Shown here in pieces: positions 11,001 to 19,989 of a stretch of DNA of 64,000 nucleotides. The notes beneath the pieces are model-generated. The model was given only the letters and a program-made list of their open reading frames with translations, searched no databases and was not told the origin of the DNA. Source of the stretch: G963664835 sp965220775 (GTDB lineage Bacteria; Chloroflexota; UBA6077; FW602-bin22; JBCLEL01); the NCBI GenBank assembly GCA_965220775.1, contig OZ244845.1, positions 2,914,001 through 2,978,000 on the forward strand. The letters run 5' to 3'. The stretch's first letter is position 1; every line of letters starts with the position of its first letter. The position numbers and the translations under genes were made by a program.

Positions 11001-11212
11001 ATGTCTCAGCTTTGCGATCTACAGAAATCAAGGGGCTTCGGTCCAAGAACTAGGATGAGTTCAGCCAGCACCGGCTCAAAGAAGAGATCGCAGATGTATT
11101 TGCGTCGCTCGTGGCACTGGCGGACCAGTTCGATATAGACATAGAGCAGGCGGTTGTCGAAAAGTTCTTCGAAAAAGACGGTCTTAGGAAGTGGAAATCG
11201 GCGATAGAATGA
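11001..11212 (+). pseudogene. decayed MazG-like nucleotide pyrophosphohydrolase fragment
   Basis: Reading from 11054 to the stop at 11210-11212 gives a peptide containing HRLKEEIADVFASLVALAD and then DIDIEQAVVEKF, ending GLRKWKSAIE. This is the C-terminal helix pair of all-alpha NTP-PPases (MazG/RS21-C6 type), whose EExxD metal motif survives in KEEIAD. A TAG lies directly upstream in that frame. The ATG at 11001 in the neighbouring frame gives MSQLCDLQKS, like the start of such proteins. The central part, including the first ExxE metal motif, is missing, so this is a frameshifted and deleted relic. It lies between atpF and atpH. Confidence 0.55.
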
Positions 11213-11368
11213 GAAAACTCACAAACCCTGTAACAAATTGAGAAGCCCAGAACACACCGTGTACCCAACCCGAAAACGAAGCTCGCTGCCAAGCATCTTG
11301 CGTCAACCCGCCGTAACAGCGTTCTCTCCGGTCAAGCAATCTCGAAGTTCAACGATTGGGAACGCTAA

Positions 11369-11905
11369 GTGAACGGCAGCAGGATAGCTCGTCGATATGC
11401 TCAGGCCGCGTTCGAAATAGCCCTCGAACAAGACACCCTGGTTGATTGGCAAAGCGATCTGAAGCTGTTCGACGATACTTTTTCCGACGCCAGGTTGTCG
11501 GCATCGCTCGAGAGTGGACGCATCCCTGTTGAACAGAAACGAAGAATACTTGACTCGGCATTCGCCGAACTGGCCGAACTCCGGCGCAACTTTTTGCTGC
11601 TATTGGTCATCCGTAAGAGGCTAGCCTACATCGGGCAGATTGCCACCGAGTTCGGCCGGCTTGTGAATGAGCACCGTAGGATCTCGGTGGCCAAAGTTAC
11701 AACCGCGGTCCCGCTCGACGATGATCGCCGCGCGCTGATGCAGCAATGGTTGGCGAAGGCTACCGATCGCAACGTAAATCTGGATGAGAGGGTCGATGAA
11801 AGCATTCTCGGTGGTGTCGTCGTCCAAATAGGAGACCGTCGATTCATCGCCAGCTTGGTCGATCAGTTGGAGGCTCTCAGGGAGCGGATGAGCTTGGCTC
11901 AATAA
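11369..11905 (+). CDS. atpH: F1Fo ATP synthase subunit delta
   Basis: A 178-residue stalk subunit (OSCP family) that binds the N-termini of alpha subunits and the b dimer. It opens NGSRIARRYAQAAFEIALEQ, typical of the family, and ends with the signature VDESILGGVVVQIGDRRFIASLVDQL. Its length matches the family. The start is GTG with a weak ribosome site. A 117-base gap with a strong AGGAGG leads to atpA. Confidence 0.95.
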   Translation: MNGSRIARRYAQAAFEIALEQDTLVDWQSDLKLFDDTFSDARLSASLESGRIPVEQKRRILDSAFAELAELRRNFLLLLVIRKRLAYIGQIATEFGRLVNEHRRISVAKVTTAVPLDDDRRALMQQWLAKATDRNVNLDERVDESILGGVVVQIGDRRFIASLVDQLEALRERMSLAQ

Positions 11906-12022
11906 GGGCGGAGATCACCGATGCGGTGTATCTTTCGTTTGAATGGTCGCCGAGTGGTCCTTTGTAGAAGAATTTGAATAAATCTGAAATCTCCTCGCGA
12001 AGTATATAGATAGGAGGACTCA

Positions 12023-13531
12023 ATGGCTGTTAGAGCCGACGAAATAAGCTCGATTCTAAAGCAACAAATCGAGAACTTTGGCCAAGTCGTATCGGTCGTC
12101 GACGTAGGTACTGTCATCGAAGTTCACGACGGCATAGCACAAGTACACGGCTTGGGTGGTGTCATGGCCGGCGAGCTGGTCGAATTCGCAAACGCCACGA
12201 TGGGACTGGCACTCAACCTCGAAGAGGAGTCGGTCGGAGTAGTCCTCCTTGGCGATGAGGCCGATATCAAGGAGGGCGACGAGGTCAAGACGACCGGTCG
12301 AATCGGTGATGTGCCGGTCGGCGACGCGATGCTCGGACGGGTCGTCGGCGCTTTGGGAGAGCCGATTGACGGAAAGGGCCCCGTTGCGACCACCGAAAGA
12401 AGGCCAGTCGAGCGCATAGCTCCCAACGTGACGTCGCGTCAAGAGGTCGAAACGCCACTACAGACCGGTATGCTGGCGGTCGATTCAATGATCCCCATTG
12501 GACGTGGGCAGCGCGAGCTGGTAATCGGCGACCGGCAAACAGGCAAGAGCGCGCTGGTCATCGATGCAATCATTAACCAGCGCGATAGCGGCGTAAAATG
12601 CATATACGTGGCAATCGGTCAGAAAGCCGGCAAAGTGGCCCAGGTGGTGGCTCGTCTTCAGCAGGAAAACGCGCTGGATCACACAGTTATCGTGGCCGCC
12701 AACGCGACCGAATCCGCCGCGCTACAATACTTGGCCCCGTACGCTGGATGCGCTATCGCCGAATACTTCATGGAAAAAGGCGAAGATGCGCTGATTGTCT
12801 ACGACGATCTGACGAAACACGCTTGGGCTTACAGACAGATCTCACTACTACTGCGCCGGCCCGCCGGGCGCGAAGCCTATCCCGGCGACGTGTTCTATCT
12901 TCATTCCAGACTGCTAGAGCGCGCCGCCAAGCTCAATGACGAAAATGGAGGCGGCAGTCTGACGGCGCTTCCCATAATAGAAACCCAGGCCAACGACGTC
13001 TCGGCATACATACCTACGAACGTGATCTCTATAACGGATGGCCAGATCTACCTGGAGTCCGACCTGTTCTACGCCGGCATTCGACCGGCGATCAACGTCG
13101 GCTTGTCGGTATCGCGGGTCGGCTCGAAAGCGCAAACATCTGCCATGAAGAGCGTAGCCGGCCGGCTGCGCTTGGACTACGCGCAGTACCGTGAGTTGGC
13201 CGCGTTCGCCCAGTTCGGAACCGATCTCGACCAGGCTACCCGTGCCCAGCTCGATCGCGGCGCTCGCATCACCGAGGTTTTCAAACAGCTGCAATATAGG
13301 CCGATGGCGTCCCAGGACCAAGTCATCCTACTTTACGCCGTGACCAATGGCTTGATGGACGATGCCGAAGTCACCCAGATAGCTGCCTTCAAAGAGCAAC
13401 TGCTGAAATACTTGTCCCTCAATAATCCTGAGCTCGGGCAGTCGATTGCCAGTGATGGAAAACTCAATGACGAAACGACCGGCGGGATTGGAACGGCAAT
13501 TGCCGCATTCAAGCAATCAGGTGCGCTCTGA
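12023..13531 (+). CDS. atpA: F1Fo ATP synthase subunit alpha
   Basis: A 502-residue nucleotide-binding but non-catalytic F1 subunit. The P-loop is GDRQTGKS (about residues 169-176). The N-terminal barrel includes VVDVGTVIEVHDGIAQVHGL. ELVEFANATMGLALNLEEES, IPIGRGQRELVIGDR and the RVGSKAQTSAMKSVAGRLRL segment with the alpha arginine finger are all present. It starts at ATG with a near-perfect AGGAGG 6 bases upstream. The length is standard. Confidence 0.99.
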   Translation: MAVRADEISSILKQQIENFGQVVSVVDVGTVIEVHDGIAQVHGLGGVMAGELVEFANATMGLALNLEEESVGVVLLGDEADIKEGDEVKTTGRIGDVPVGDAMLGRVVGALGEPIDGKGPVATTERRPVERIAPNVTSRQEVETPLQTGMLAVDSMIPIGRGQRELVIGDRQTGKSALVIDAIINQRDSGVKCIYVAIGQKAGKVAQVVARLQQENALDHTVIVAANATESAALQYLAPYAGCAIAEYFMEKGEDALIVYDDLTKHAWAYRQISLLLRRPAGREAYPGDVFYLHSRLLERAAKLNDENGGGSLTALPIIETQANDVSAYIPTNVISITDGQIYLESDLFYAGIRPAINVGLSVSRVGSKAQTSAMKSVAGRLRLDYAQYRELAAFAQFGTDLDQATRAQLDRGARITEVFKQLQYRPMASQDQVILLYAVTNGLMDDAEVTQIAAFKEQLLKYLSLNNPELGQSIASDGKLNDETTGGIGTAIAAFKQSGAL

Positions 13532-13585
13532 TCAGTTATGGGACACGTCGAAATCAACAAAACCATCGCCCGGGATCGTATCTGA

Positions 13586-14452
13586 ATGGCTAACACCAGA
13601 GAGCTAAGACGCCGAATTCGCAGCGTCGGCAACACCGCTCAGATCACCCGCGCCATGGAGATGGTATCCGCCTCCAAGATGCGACGCGCCCAGGAGATGA
13701 TGTTCGCCGGCCGACCATACGCTGATCAGGTCGCGGCCCTAATCTCGGCTATCGCCGCATCTCTGGGTCCACAAGACGAGATACATCCCTTGCTCGATCG
13801 CCGGCCCGCGAACAAGATCGGATTGGTCCTGGTCACACCGGATCGCGGGCTGTGCGGAGTTCTACCTGGAAACGTCATCAGATTGGCGGAGCAAACCGTA
13901 GCGCAAGCCCGTGACTCTGCCCTGAGCTTCGTCACGGTTGGGCGAAAGGGCCGCACGTGGATGTTGCGCCGCGGTTTCGACGTAGTGGCCGATCTGAGCG
14001 GACTTCAGGACCGACCATCCTTGTTGGACATTCAGCCCGCGGCTCGCGTGGCAATCAGCGGCTACACTGATGGTAGCTTCGATCGAGTAGACCTAATCTA
14101 CACCGACTTTGTCTCAACTTCGAACCAGCGACCGCGGCGGAGACAATTGCTTCCGGTCGAGATTCCAGATGAACCTGACCAACGTCGGCCGGACTATCTG
14201 TTCGAGCCGACGCCGTACGAGGTGCTGAGTCAGCTCTTGCCGCGCTATATCGAAGTCCTCATATATCAAGCGGTCCTCGAAGCGAAGGCCAGCGAGCACA
14301 GCGCTCGCATGATTGCGATGCACAATGCAACGGAGAACGCACGCGAACTCGTCCAGGAGTTGACGCTTACTTATAACAATGCCCGCCAGGCCAGTATCAC
14401 GAACGAGATCCTTGAAATTGCGTCCGGCGCCGAGACGTTGCGCGCGAGATAA
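13586..14452 (+). CDS. atpG: F1Fo ATP synthase subunit gamma
   Basis: A 288-residue central rotor shaft. The N-terminal helix reads RELRRRIRSVGNTAQITRAM with MVSASKMRRAQ next, and the C-terminal helix contains ASEHSARMIAMHNATENA and LTYNNARQASITNEILEI. Between them is the Rossmann-like domain starting IGLVLVTPDRGLCGVLPGN. All features are standard. It sits 54 bases after atpA and 48 bases before the atpD start. Confidence 0.98.
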   Translation: MANTRELRRRIRSVGNTAQITRAMEMVSASKMRRAQEMMFAGRPYADQVAALISAIAASLGPQDEIHPLLDRRPANKIGLVLVTPDRGLCGVLPGNVIRLAEQTVAQARDSALSFVTVGRKGRTWMLRRGFDVVADLSGLQDRPSLLDIQPAARVAISGYTDGSFDRVDLIYTDFVSTSNQRPRRRQLLPVEIPDEPDQRRPDYLFEPTPYEVLSQLLPRYIEVLIYQAVLEAKASEHSARMIAMHNATENARELVQELTLTYNNARQASITNEILEIASGAETLRAR

Positions 14453-14500
14453 ATCTATCGGCCGTCAGGCCCAACATAAGTGCGAAGATTGGAGGTGGCA

Positions 14501-15895
14501 ATGGCCACCGGCAAAGTAGTGCAGGTCATAGGTCCAGTAGTCGACGTGGAGTTTCCACCAGACCAACTACCCAAACTATTCAATGCTGTCGAGATCGCCC
14601 AGAATGGCAGTCGGTTGGTTCTCGAGGTAGAGCAGCACCTGGGCGACAACTGGGTGCGATGTGTAGCCATGGACAGTACCGACGGCATACGCCGAGGTAC
14701 CGAGGCGACCGACACCGGCGGGGCGATTACGGTACCCGTTGGCCCAAATACGTTGGGCCGCCTGTTCAATGTACTCGGCGAGCCTATTGATGGTCGCGGC
14801 CAAGTTGAGTCCGAAATGAAATATCCGATCCACCGGCCGGCGCCCGACTTTACCGAGCAGCAAACCCGCCCCGAGGTCCTGGAGACAGGTTTGAAGGTTA
14901 TTGACCTGGTTGCCACCTTCACCAAGGGCGGCAAGATCGGTGCTTATGGCGGCGCCGGCGTCGGCAAAACCGTCATAATCCAAGAGCTTATCCGCAACAT
15001 CGCGACCGAGCACGGCGGCATATCCGTCTTCGCCGGCGTCGGAGAGCGATCACGTGAAGGGAATGACCTCTATCACGAGATGACCGACTCCGGCGTCATA
15101 GACAAGACCGTAATGGTTTTCGGTCAAATGAACGAACCGCCCGGCGTGAGGCTGCGTGTTGGACTGACCGGCCTGACAATGGCCGAGTACTTCCGCGATC
15201 AAGAAGGGCGCGACGTTCTCCTCTTCATCGACAATATCTTCCGCTTCACGTTGGCCGGCGCGGAAGTGTCGGCCCTTCTGGGACGCATGCCCTCCGCGGT
15301 TGGATACCAGCCGACACTCGCGACCGAGATGGGCCAGCTGCAGGAGCGAATCACGTCGACGACGCGGGGTTCGGTTACGTCTATGCAGGCGATCTACGTG
15401 CCGGCGGACGACTACACAGACCCTGCCGTGGTCACGACGTTCGGACATCTTGACGCGATCATCTCACTGGACCGAGCGATCGCCGAACAGGCGCTGTTCC
15501 CGGCAGTCGATCCACTGGCGTCCAGCTCCAGAATTCTCGATCCAGAGATCGTCGGAGAGGAGCATTACTCAGTCGCCCGAGGCGTACAGAGTGTCCTACA
15601 GCGCTACAGGGACTTGCAAGACATCATCGCGATCCTCGGAGTGGAGGAGCTGAGCGAGGACGACCGGCTGACCGTGGGCCGGGCCCGCAAGATCCAAAGG
15701 TTCCTCTCCCAGCCAATGTTCGTCGCCGAAGCGTTCACCGGAAGATCCGGCACTTACGTGACTCGGGCAGAGACCGTCCGTGGGTTCAAAGAGATACTGG
15801 ACGGAAAACACGACCAAATCCCCGAGCAAGCATTTTACATGGCCGGCACTATCGACGATGTGGTGGAGCGACACGAGAGTATGGAAGACAACTAA
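14501..15895 (+). CDS. atpD: F1Fo ATP synthase subunit beta (catalytic)
   Basis: The catalytic F1 subunit, about 464 residues. The P-loop is GGAGVGKTV, the catalytic glutamate lies in GVGERSREGNDLY, Walker B is VLLFIDNIFRF, and the DELSEED-like element reads ELSEDDRL. The start at 14501 (MATGKVVQVIGPVVDVEF) is preferred over an upstream GTG because GGAGGT lies 6 bases before it and the product then begins like its family. The stop overlaps the atpC start by one base. Confidence 0.99.
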   Translation: MATGKVVQVIGPVVDVEFPPDQLPKLFNAVEIAQNGSRLVLEVEQHLGDNWVRCVAMDSTDGIRRGTEATDTGGAITVPVGPNTLGRLFNVLGEPIDGRGQVESEMKYPIHRPAPDFTEQQTRPEVLETGLKVIDLVATFTKGGKIGAYGGAGVGKTVIIQELIRNIATEHGGISVFAGVGERSREGNDLYHEMTDSGVIDKTVMVFGQMNEPPGVRLRVGLTGLTMAEYFRDQEGRDVLLFIDNIFRFTLAGAEVSALLGRMPSAVGYQPTLATEMGQLQERITSTTRGSVTSMQAIYVPADDYTDPAVVTTFGHLDAIISLDRAIAEQALFPAVDPLASSSRILDPEIVGEEHYSVARGVQSVLQRYRDLQDIIAILGVEELSEDDRLTVGRARKIQRFLSQPMFVAEAFTGRSGTYVTRAETVRGFKEILDGKHDQIPEQAFYMAGTIDDVVERHESMEDN

Positions 15896-16326
15896 TGGGC
15901 GCTTTGCAGATAACCGTAGTCACTGCCGAGCGGGAGGTGTTCTCCGGCGAGGCAGACGTCGTAATCCTACCGGGCGCTGACGGCGAGCTTGCCATATTGC
16001 CCAGCCACACGCCGTTGGTCACCGTGATGAATCCCGGTGAGCTATGGATTCAGGATGCCGACCGTGAGGACGCGTTGGCGCTGAGTGGCGGATTCATGGA
16101 AGTAAGGAATAACCGGATATCGATCCTGGCCGATACAGCCGAAAGGGCCGAAGAGATTGACGAGGCCCGAGCCGAGGATGCCCGGGAAAGGGCCCAGCTC
16201 GCTCTTCGCGACCGTCCGCCCGACATTGATCCCTCGACGTTTGCCGCCGCCTTGCGCCAGTCGCAGCTCCGGCTGAAGGTCGCAAGGCGTCGTCGCCGGC
16301 GCGGCCAACAATCTCGAGGGGATTAG
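15895..16326 (+). CDS. atpC: F1Fo ATP synthase subunit epsilon
   Basis: A 143-residue rotor subunit. The N-terminal beta-sandwich includes TAEREVFSGEADVVILPGADGELAILPSHTP, shown here only as its family hallmark region (about residues 9-42), then GGFMEVRNNRISILAD. The C-terminal helical hairpin runs from about residue 90, ends in an unusually basic stretch (RRRRRRG), and may inhibit ATP hydrolysis. It is coupled to atpD by TAATG and to murA by a one-base overlap (TAGTG). Confidence 0.95.
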   Translation: MGALQITVVTAEREVFSGEADVVILPGADGELAILPSHTPLVTVMNPGELWIQDADREDALALSGGFMEVRNNRISILADTAERAEEIDEARAEDARERAQLALRDRPPDIDPSTFAAALRQSQLRLKVARRRRRRGQQSRGD

Positions 16327-17585
16327 TGGAGCGACTCGTAATCGATGGCGGCCGCCGGCTCTCTGGAGAGGTCGCGATAAACGGCGCGAAGAACTCCATT
16401 CTGCCCCTGCTTGCGAGCTCGCTCCTTACCAAGGAGCCGTGCACCTTTCACCAAGTCCCTTGGATCCGAGACGTCGAGGTAATGTTGGAAATCATGGCTC
16501 ACCTCGGCTGCAAAATCGACGTAGATAGGGACCGGCGCACCGTATGCGTCGAATCATCTCACCTGAGCTCGACCGATCTGCCGACATCGCTCGCCTCCAA
16601 GATGCGCGCCAGCTTCCTGCTGGTCGGACCGCTGCTCGCACGAGTGGGCGAGGTCAGAGCTCCCCATCCAAGAGGATGCGCCATCGGACGCCGACCGGTA
16701 AACGTTGACATAAAAGCCTACAAGGCTATGGGCAGTACCGCCTCTTTCGTTGATGGGCTTTTCCATTTGCAGGCCACCGGGCTTTGGGGCACGCGTATAT
16801 ATCTTGACTACCCCAGCCACACCGGAACCGAGAACGTCATGATGGCGGCCTGCTTGAGTCACGGAGACACATATATCGTCAACGCCTCGGCCGAGCCGGA
16901 AGTAGTCGACCTGGCCAACTGTTTACGAAAGATGGGCGCTCGAATCGCCGGAGACGGAAGCAGTGTAATATACATAGAGGGCGTTGAAGAGCTTCGCGGG
17001 GCCGAGTACACGGTGATGCCCGATAGAATAGAGGCAGGTACATACGCGTTGGCCGCTGCGATCACCGGCGGGGAAGTGACCTTGAGTAAAGTCAATAGCT
17101 CGCATATGGAGCCCCTGACCCACAAATTGATAGATGCCGGCGCTATAGTCGAGGAATCGGAAGGGACTTACCACGTTGCCAGGAGCGGCCAGTTGAGGTC
17201 CGTCGAGCTCCAGACACTCCACTTTCCGGGATTTCCGAGCGACCTCCAAGCCGGCTTTACTACAATGCTGACTCAGGCCAGCGGGGTCAGCACCGTCCAT
17301 GAGCGAGTGTTCGACGATCGCCTCCAATACGTCAACGAGCTGAGAAAGCTGGGAGCCAACATCAAGATCGACGGTCAAACTGCGACGGTTTACGGCCCCT
17401 CGCCACTGGCCGGCGCAAAAATACGAGCGCTGGACATAAGATCCGGCGCCGCCTCGGTCCTCGCCGGCTTGGTAGCCGAGGGAACCACTGAGATCGACGA
17501 TATCCACCACCTCGACCGAGGATATGTCGGCATACACGACAACCTTAGCAATCTCGGCGCAAGCATCCGCCGGGTAGCTGATTGA
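16326..17585 (+). CDS. murA: UDP-N-acetylglucosamine 1-carboxyvinyltransferase
   Basis: A 419-residue EPSP-synthase-fold enzyme for the first committed step of peptidoglycan synthesis, transferring enolpyruvate from PEP to UDP-GlcNAc. Lys22/Asn23 in INGAKNSILPLL, the catalytic loop HPRGCAIGRRPV with Cys118 (the fosfomycin target), DYPSHTGTENVMMAA and the C-terminal HLDRGY segment are present. The start is GTG overlapping the atpC stop, so expression is coupled to the ATP synthase operon. The Cys implies fosfomycin sensitivity at target level. The presence of murA and mreB argues that the cell makes a wall. Confidence 0.96.
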   Translation: MERLVIDGGRRLSGEVAINGAKNSILPLLASSLLTKEPCTFHQVPWIRDVEVMLEIMAHLGCKIDVDRDRRTVCVESSHLSSTDLPTSLASKMRASFLLVGPLLARVGEVRAPHPRGCAIGRRPVNVDIKAYKAMGSTASFVDGLFHLQATGLWGTRIYLDYPSHTGTENVMMAACLSHGDTYIVNASAEPEVVDLANCLRKMGARIAGDGSSVIYIEGVEELRGAEYTVMPDRIEAGTYALAAAITGGEVTLSKVNSSHMEPLTHKLIDAGAIVEESEGTYHVARSGQLRSVELQTLHFPGFPSDLQAGFTTMLTQASGVSTVHERVFDDRLQYVNELRKLGANIKIDGQTATVYGPSPLAGAKIRALDIRSGAASVLAGLVAEGTTEIDDIHHLDRGYVGIHDNLSNLGASIRRVAD

Positions 17586-17604
17586 AACACCTGATTTCGA
17601 CTAC

Positions 17605-18612
17605 ATGTTCAGAAAACGAATAGGGATAGACCTGGGCACAGCGAACGTACTGGTGTACGTTTGCGGCAAGGGGCTTGTGCTCAAAGAGCCTTCCGTCGTC
17701 GCCGTGGCGGTCAACGAGAACGAAATAGTCGCCGTTGGCAGCCAGGCCCACGCAATGCTCGGAAGAACGCCCGGAAGCGTCTCGGTAATCCGGCCCATGC
17801 GTGACGGCGTCATCGCGGATTTCGTAATCACTGAAGCGATGCTCCACTACTTCATACAGCGCGTATGTGGCCGATTCAATCTTTTCAATCCGGAAGTAAT
17901 GGTCTGCGTACCCGCCGGCGTGACCTCGGTGGAGCAGCGCGCTGTCCACGACGCGGCGGTTCAGGCCGGGGCAAAGATCACCTACCTGATAGAGGAGCCC
18001 TTGGCCGCGGCCATTGGAGCCAAGCTTCCGATACACCTGCCACAGGGCAACATGGTCGTCGATATAGGCGGCGGCACTACCGAAGCGGCCGTCATTGCGC
18101 TGAACGGCATCGTTGCCAAGGAGTCCATTCGCGTCGCCGGCACCAGATTGGACGACGCAATAATTGCCTACGTCAAGCGCAAATACAACCTGATGATCGG
18201 CGATCGAATGGCCGAGGAAGTCAAGATGACTATCGGAAGCGCCATTCCCCTGGATCCACCTGAAGAGATGGAAACGCGCGGACGGGACCAGGTCGGCGGC
18301 CTGCCAAAAACCATTATTCTTCGATCGGACGAGGTCAATGAAGCAATTTCGGAGCCGCTCGGCGCGATGGTCGCGGTAGCCATGCGCGTACTCGAGCAAA
18401 CACCGCCGGAGCTGGCGTCCGACATCATCGACCGCGGAATCATATTGACCGGCGGCACCGCGTTGCTCCGGAACATAGATAGATTGTTTAGCCAAGAATC
18501 CGGCGTTCCTTGCTACGTAGCGGAAGAGCCGATGTCGTGCGTTGCGGTAGGCTCCGGCATGGCGTTGGAGCGACTCGACTTGATGCGCCGGAATCTACCC
18601 TCGGTCGATTAG
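17605..18612 (+). CDS. mreB: MreB/Mbl rod-shape actin homologue
   Basis: A 335-residue actin-fold ATPase that polymerises under the membrane and guides lateral wall synthesis. Phosphate 1 motif IGIDLGTANVLVYV, the connect motif VCVPAGVTSVEQRAV, phosphate 2 MVVDIGGGTTEAAVI, and the adenosine motif IILTGGTALLRNIDRL are in order. It has the basic N-terminus MFRKRIG. It lies 19 bases after murA, hence is probably in the same transcript. No mreC/mreD follow. Confidence 0.96.
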   Translation: MFRKRIGIDLGTANVLVYVCGKGLVLKEPSVVAVAVNENEIVAVGSQAHAMLGRTPGSVSVIRPMRDGVIADFVITEAMLHYFIQRVCGRFNLFNPEVMVCVPAGVTSVEQRAVHDAAVQAGAKITYLIEEPLAAAIGAKLPIHLPQGNMVVDIGGGTTEAAVIALNGIVAKESIRVAGTRLDDAIIAYVKRKYNLMIGDRMAEEVKMTIGSAIPLDPPEEMETRGRDQVGGLPKTIILRSDEVNEAISEPLGAMVAVAMRVLEQTPPELASDIIDRGIILTGGTALLRNIDRLFSQESGVPCYVAEEPMSCVAVGSGMALERLDLMRRNLPSVD

Positions 18613-18977
18613 GTTGCGTACGTACTTCCGGTCACTCCCGTCCCCCATCTTCCATCAGAAGAACGTGCTTCGCAGGCACGGGGCGGTGAGCGGCTGACGA
18701 GCGTCGAATCGTGGAGTGTTTCATTTGCAAGATCAAGCGGTTTCATCCGGCCGGCCCAAGATTCGACGAATCGTCCCACCGTCATATGAGACTGTCGAGA
18801 GTTGTTGGAGCCCCATCCGGCTCCTTCGAGAACGCCAACTTGAGCCGACGAATGTTCGCTAATCTTGAACTCCAGTCTATGTTACAATTTGCTAGCTTGT
18901 GCCGACTTTTCTCCCTACGTCCTAGCTTAATCGGAATTTGTCAATCGGGGCGCCCATAGAAATCCGGAGGGTACTGA
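18613..18977. other. intergenic region between mreB and xer-like gene
   Basis: 365 bases without a convincing gene. A short ORF at 18711-18959 lacks family features and codon bias. A small CGTGC/GCACG hairpin at about 18664-18681 and a TACAAT box at about 18880 could be a weak terminator and a promoter for the recombinase gene. CGGAGGG at 18964-18970 is the ribosome site of the next gene. Confidence 0.4.
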
Positions 18978-19898
18978 ATGCAGGAACAGATCGACGATTA
19001 TTTGAATTACTTGCAAAACGAACTATCTTCGTCTCAAAACACTGTCGCTGCTTATCGCAATGACTTGAAGCAATTCCATCGATTCCTACTAGAGCCGGCC
19101 AGACCGCCGCTTGGTGTGATCTCGGAAAACGGCCTGTCTCCAAAGGGATGGAGCGAGGTCACGAGAACCAACCTCGTCGCCTTTCTCAACCACCTCGGCG
19201 AACGGCAATACACCACCACCTCCATCGCGAGAAAGACTGCGGCTGTGAAGTCGTTCTTTCGTTACTTGATTGACCATGCCCTGATTCGTCATGATCCTAC
19301 CGAACGACTCGAGCCGCCAAAGGTCGACAAATCGCCACCACGCAGTCTTACTACGGCACAGGTGAAAGAGCTCTTGGCTCTGCCAGCGTCGTCGAGAAGC
19401 GTTGAAGGCCTGCGCGACAACGCGATGCTGCAAACACTCTACGCAACCGGGATGAGGGTGAGCGAGATGGTCTCCCTCAATGTAATTGACGTGGACCATA
19501 ACGGAACTGTTCGCTGTGTCGGTAGGGGCGGCCGCGAGCGTTTGATTACCCTCGGCGAATCTGCCAGACAGGCCCTCGACACATACTTGAACGGAGCCAG
19601 GACCGCAATCGTCCGATCGCCCGAAGAACAAGCGCTTTTCCTGAATCATCGCGGAGTGCGTCTCACCCGACAGGGCTTCTGGCTAATCCTCAAGAACTAT
19701 GCCCGGAAGGCAGGTCTTTCCGAAGACATAACACCCCAAACGCTGCGCCATTCCATTGCGATACATTTGCTGAACAATAACGCGGACCTAAAGTCGGTCC
19801 AAGAGCTTCTCGGACACGCCAATATCACTACCACCCAGGTCTACGTCCAAGTAGCCGCGGACCGGCGGCGGGACCAAGAGGTGCCGGCAAAAACCTGA
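18978..19898 (+). CDS. XerC/XerD-like tyrosine recombinase with altered catalytic residues
   Basis: A 306-residue site-specific recombinase. The N-terminal SAM-like core-binding domain (about 1-110) includes QNTVAAYRNDLKQFHRFL, and the C-terminal catalytic domain follows. Arg160 (GMRVSE), Arg257 (LRHS), His280 (LLGHANITTTQVY) and the nucleophile Tyr289 are kept. The usual GKG lysine is Arg183 (VGRGGRER), and the first residue of HxxR is Gln254 (TPQTLRH). It may resolve chromosome dimers or be a mobile integrase. No att site was recognised. Upstream RBS is CGGAGGG. Confidence 0.85.
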   Translation: MQEQIDDYLNYLQNELSSSQNTVAAYRNDLKQFHRFLLEPARPPLGVISENGLSPKGWSEVTRTNLVAFLNHLGERQYTTTSIARKTAAVKSFFRYLIDHALIRHDPTERLEPPKVDKSPPRSLTTAQVKELLALPASSRSVEGLRDNAMLQTLYATGMRVSEMVSLNVIDVDHNGTVRCVGRGGRERLITLGESARQALDTYLNGARTAIVRSPEEQALFLNHRGVRLTRQGFWLILKNYARKAGLSEDITPQTLRHSIAIHLLNNNADLKSVQELLGHANITTTQVYVQVAADRRRDQEVPAKT

Positions 19899-19989
19899 GA
19901 CCTCTGGCCGCCAGCATAGCCTGCCCGGCGCCGGGTTCATCGACCGCGTGACCAGCCGGCCTACCAACATGCCTCAGACTTAGAGCGTC

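Noticed and set aside
10911..11138. 75-residue plus-strand ORF in the atpF-atpH gap
   Set aside because: Its frame does not carry the MazG-like peptide seen in the adjacent frame; best explained as noise over a pseudogene.
12056..12442. Long antisense ORFs over atpA, atpD, murA, mreB and cas genes
   Set aside because: They are shadow frames favoured by high GC; the opposite-strand genes are unmistakable.
18711..18959. 82-residue ORF between mreB and the recombinase gene
   Set aside because: No recognisable domain, no ribosome site, and atypical composition compared with neighbouring genes.
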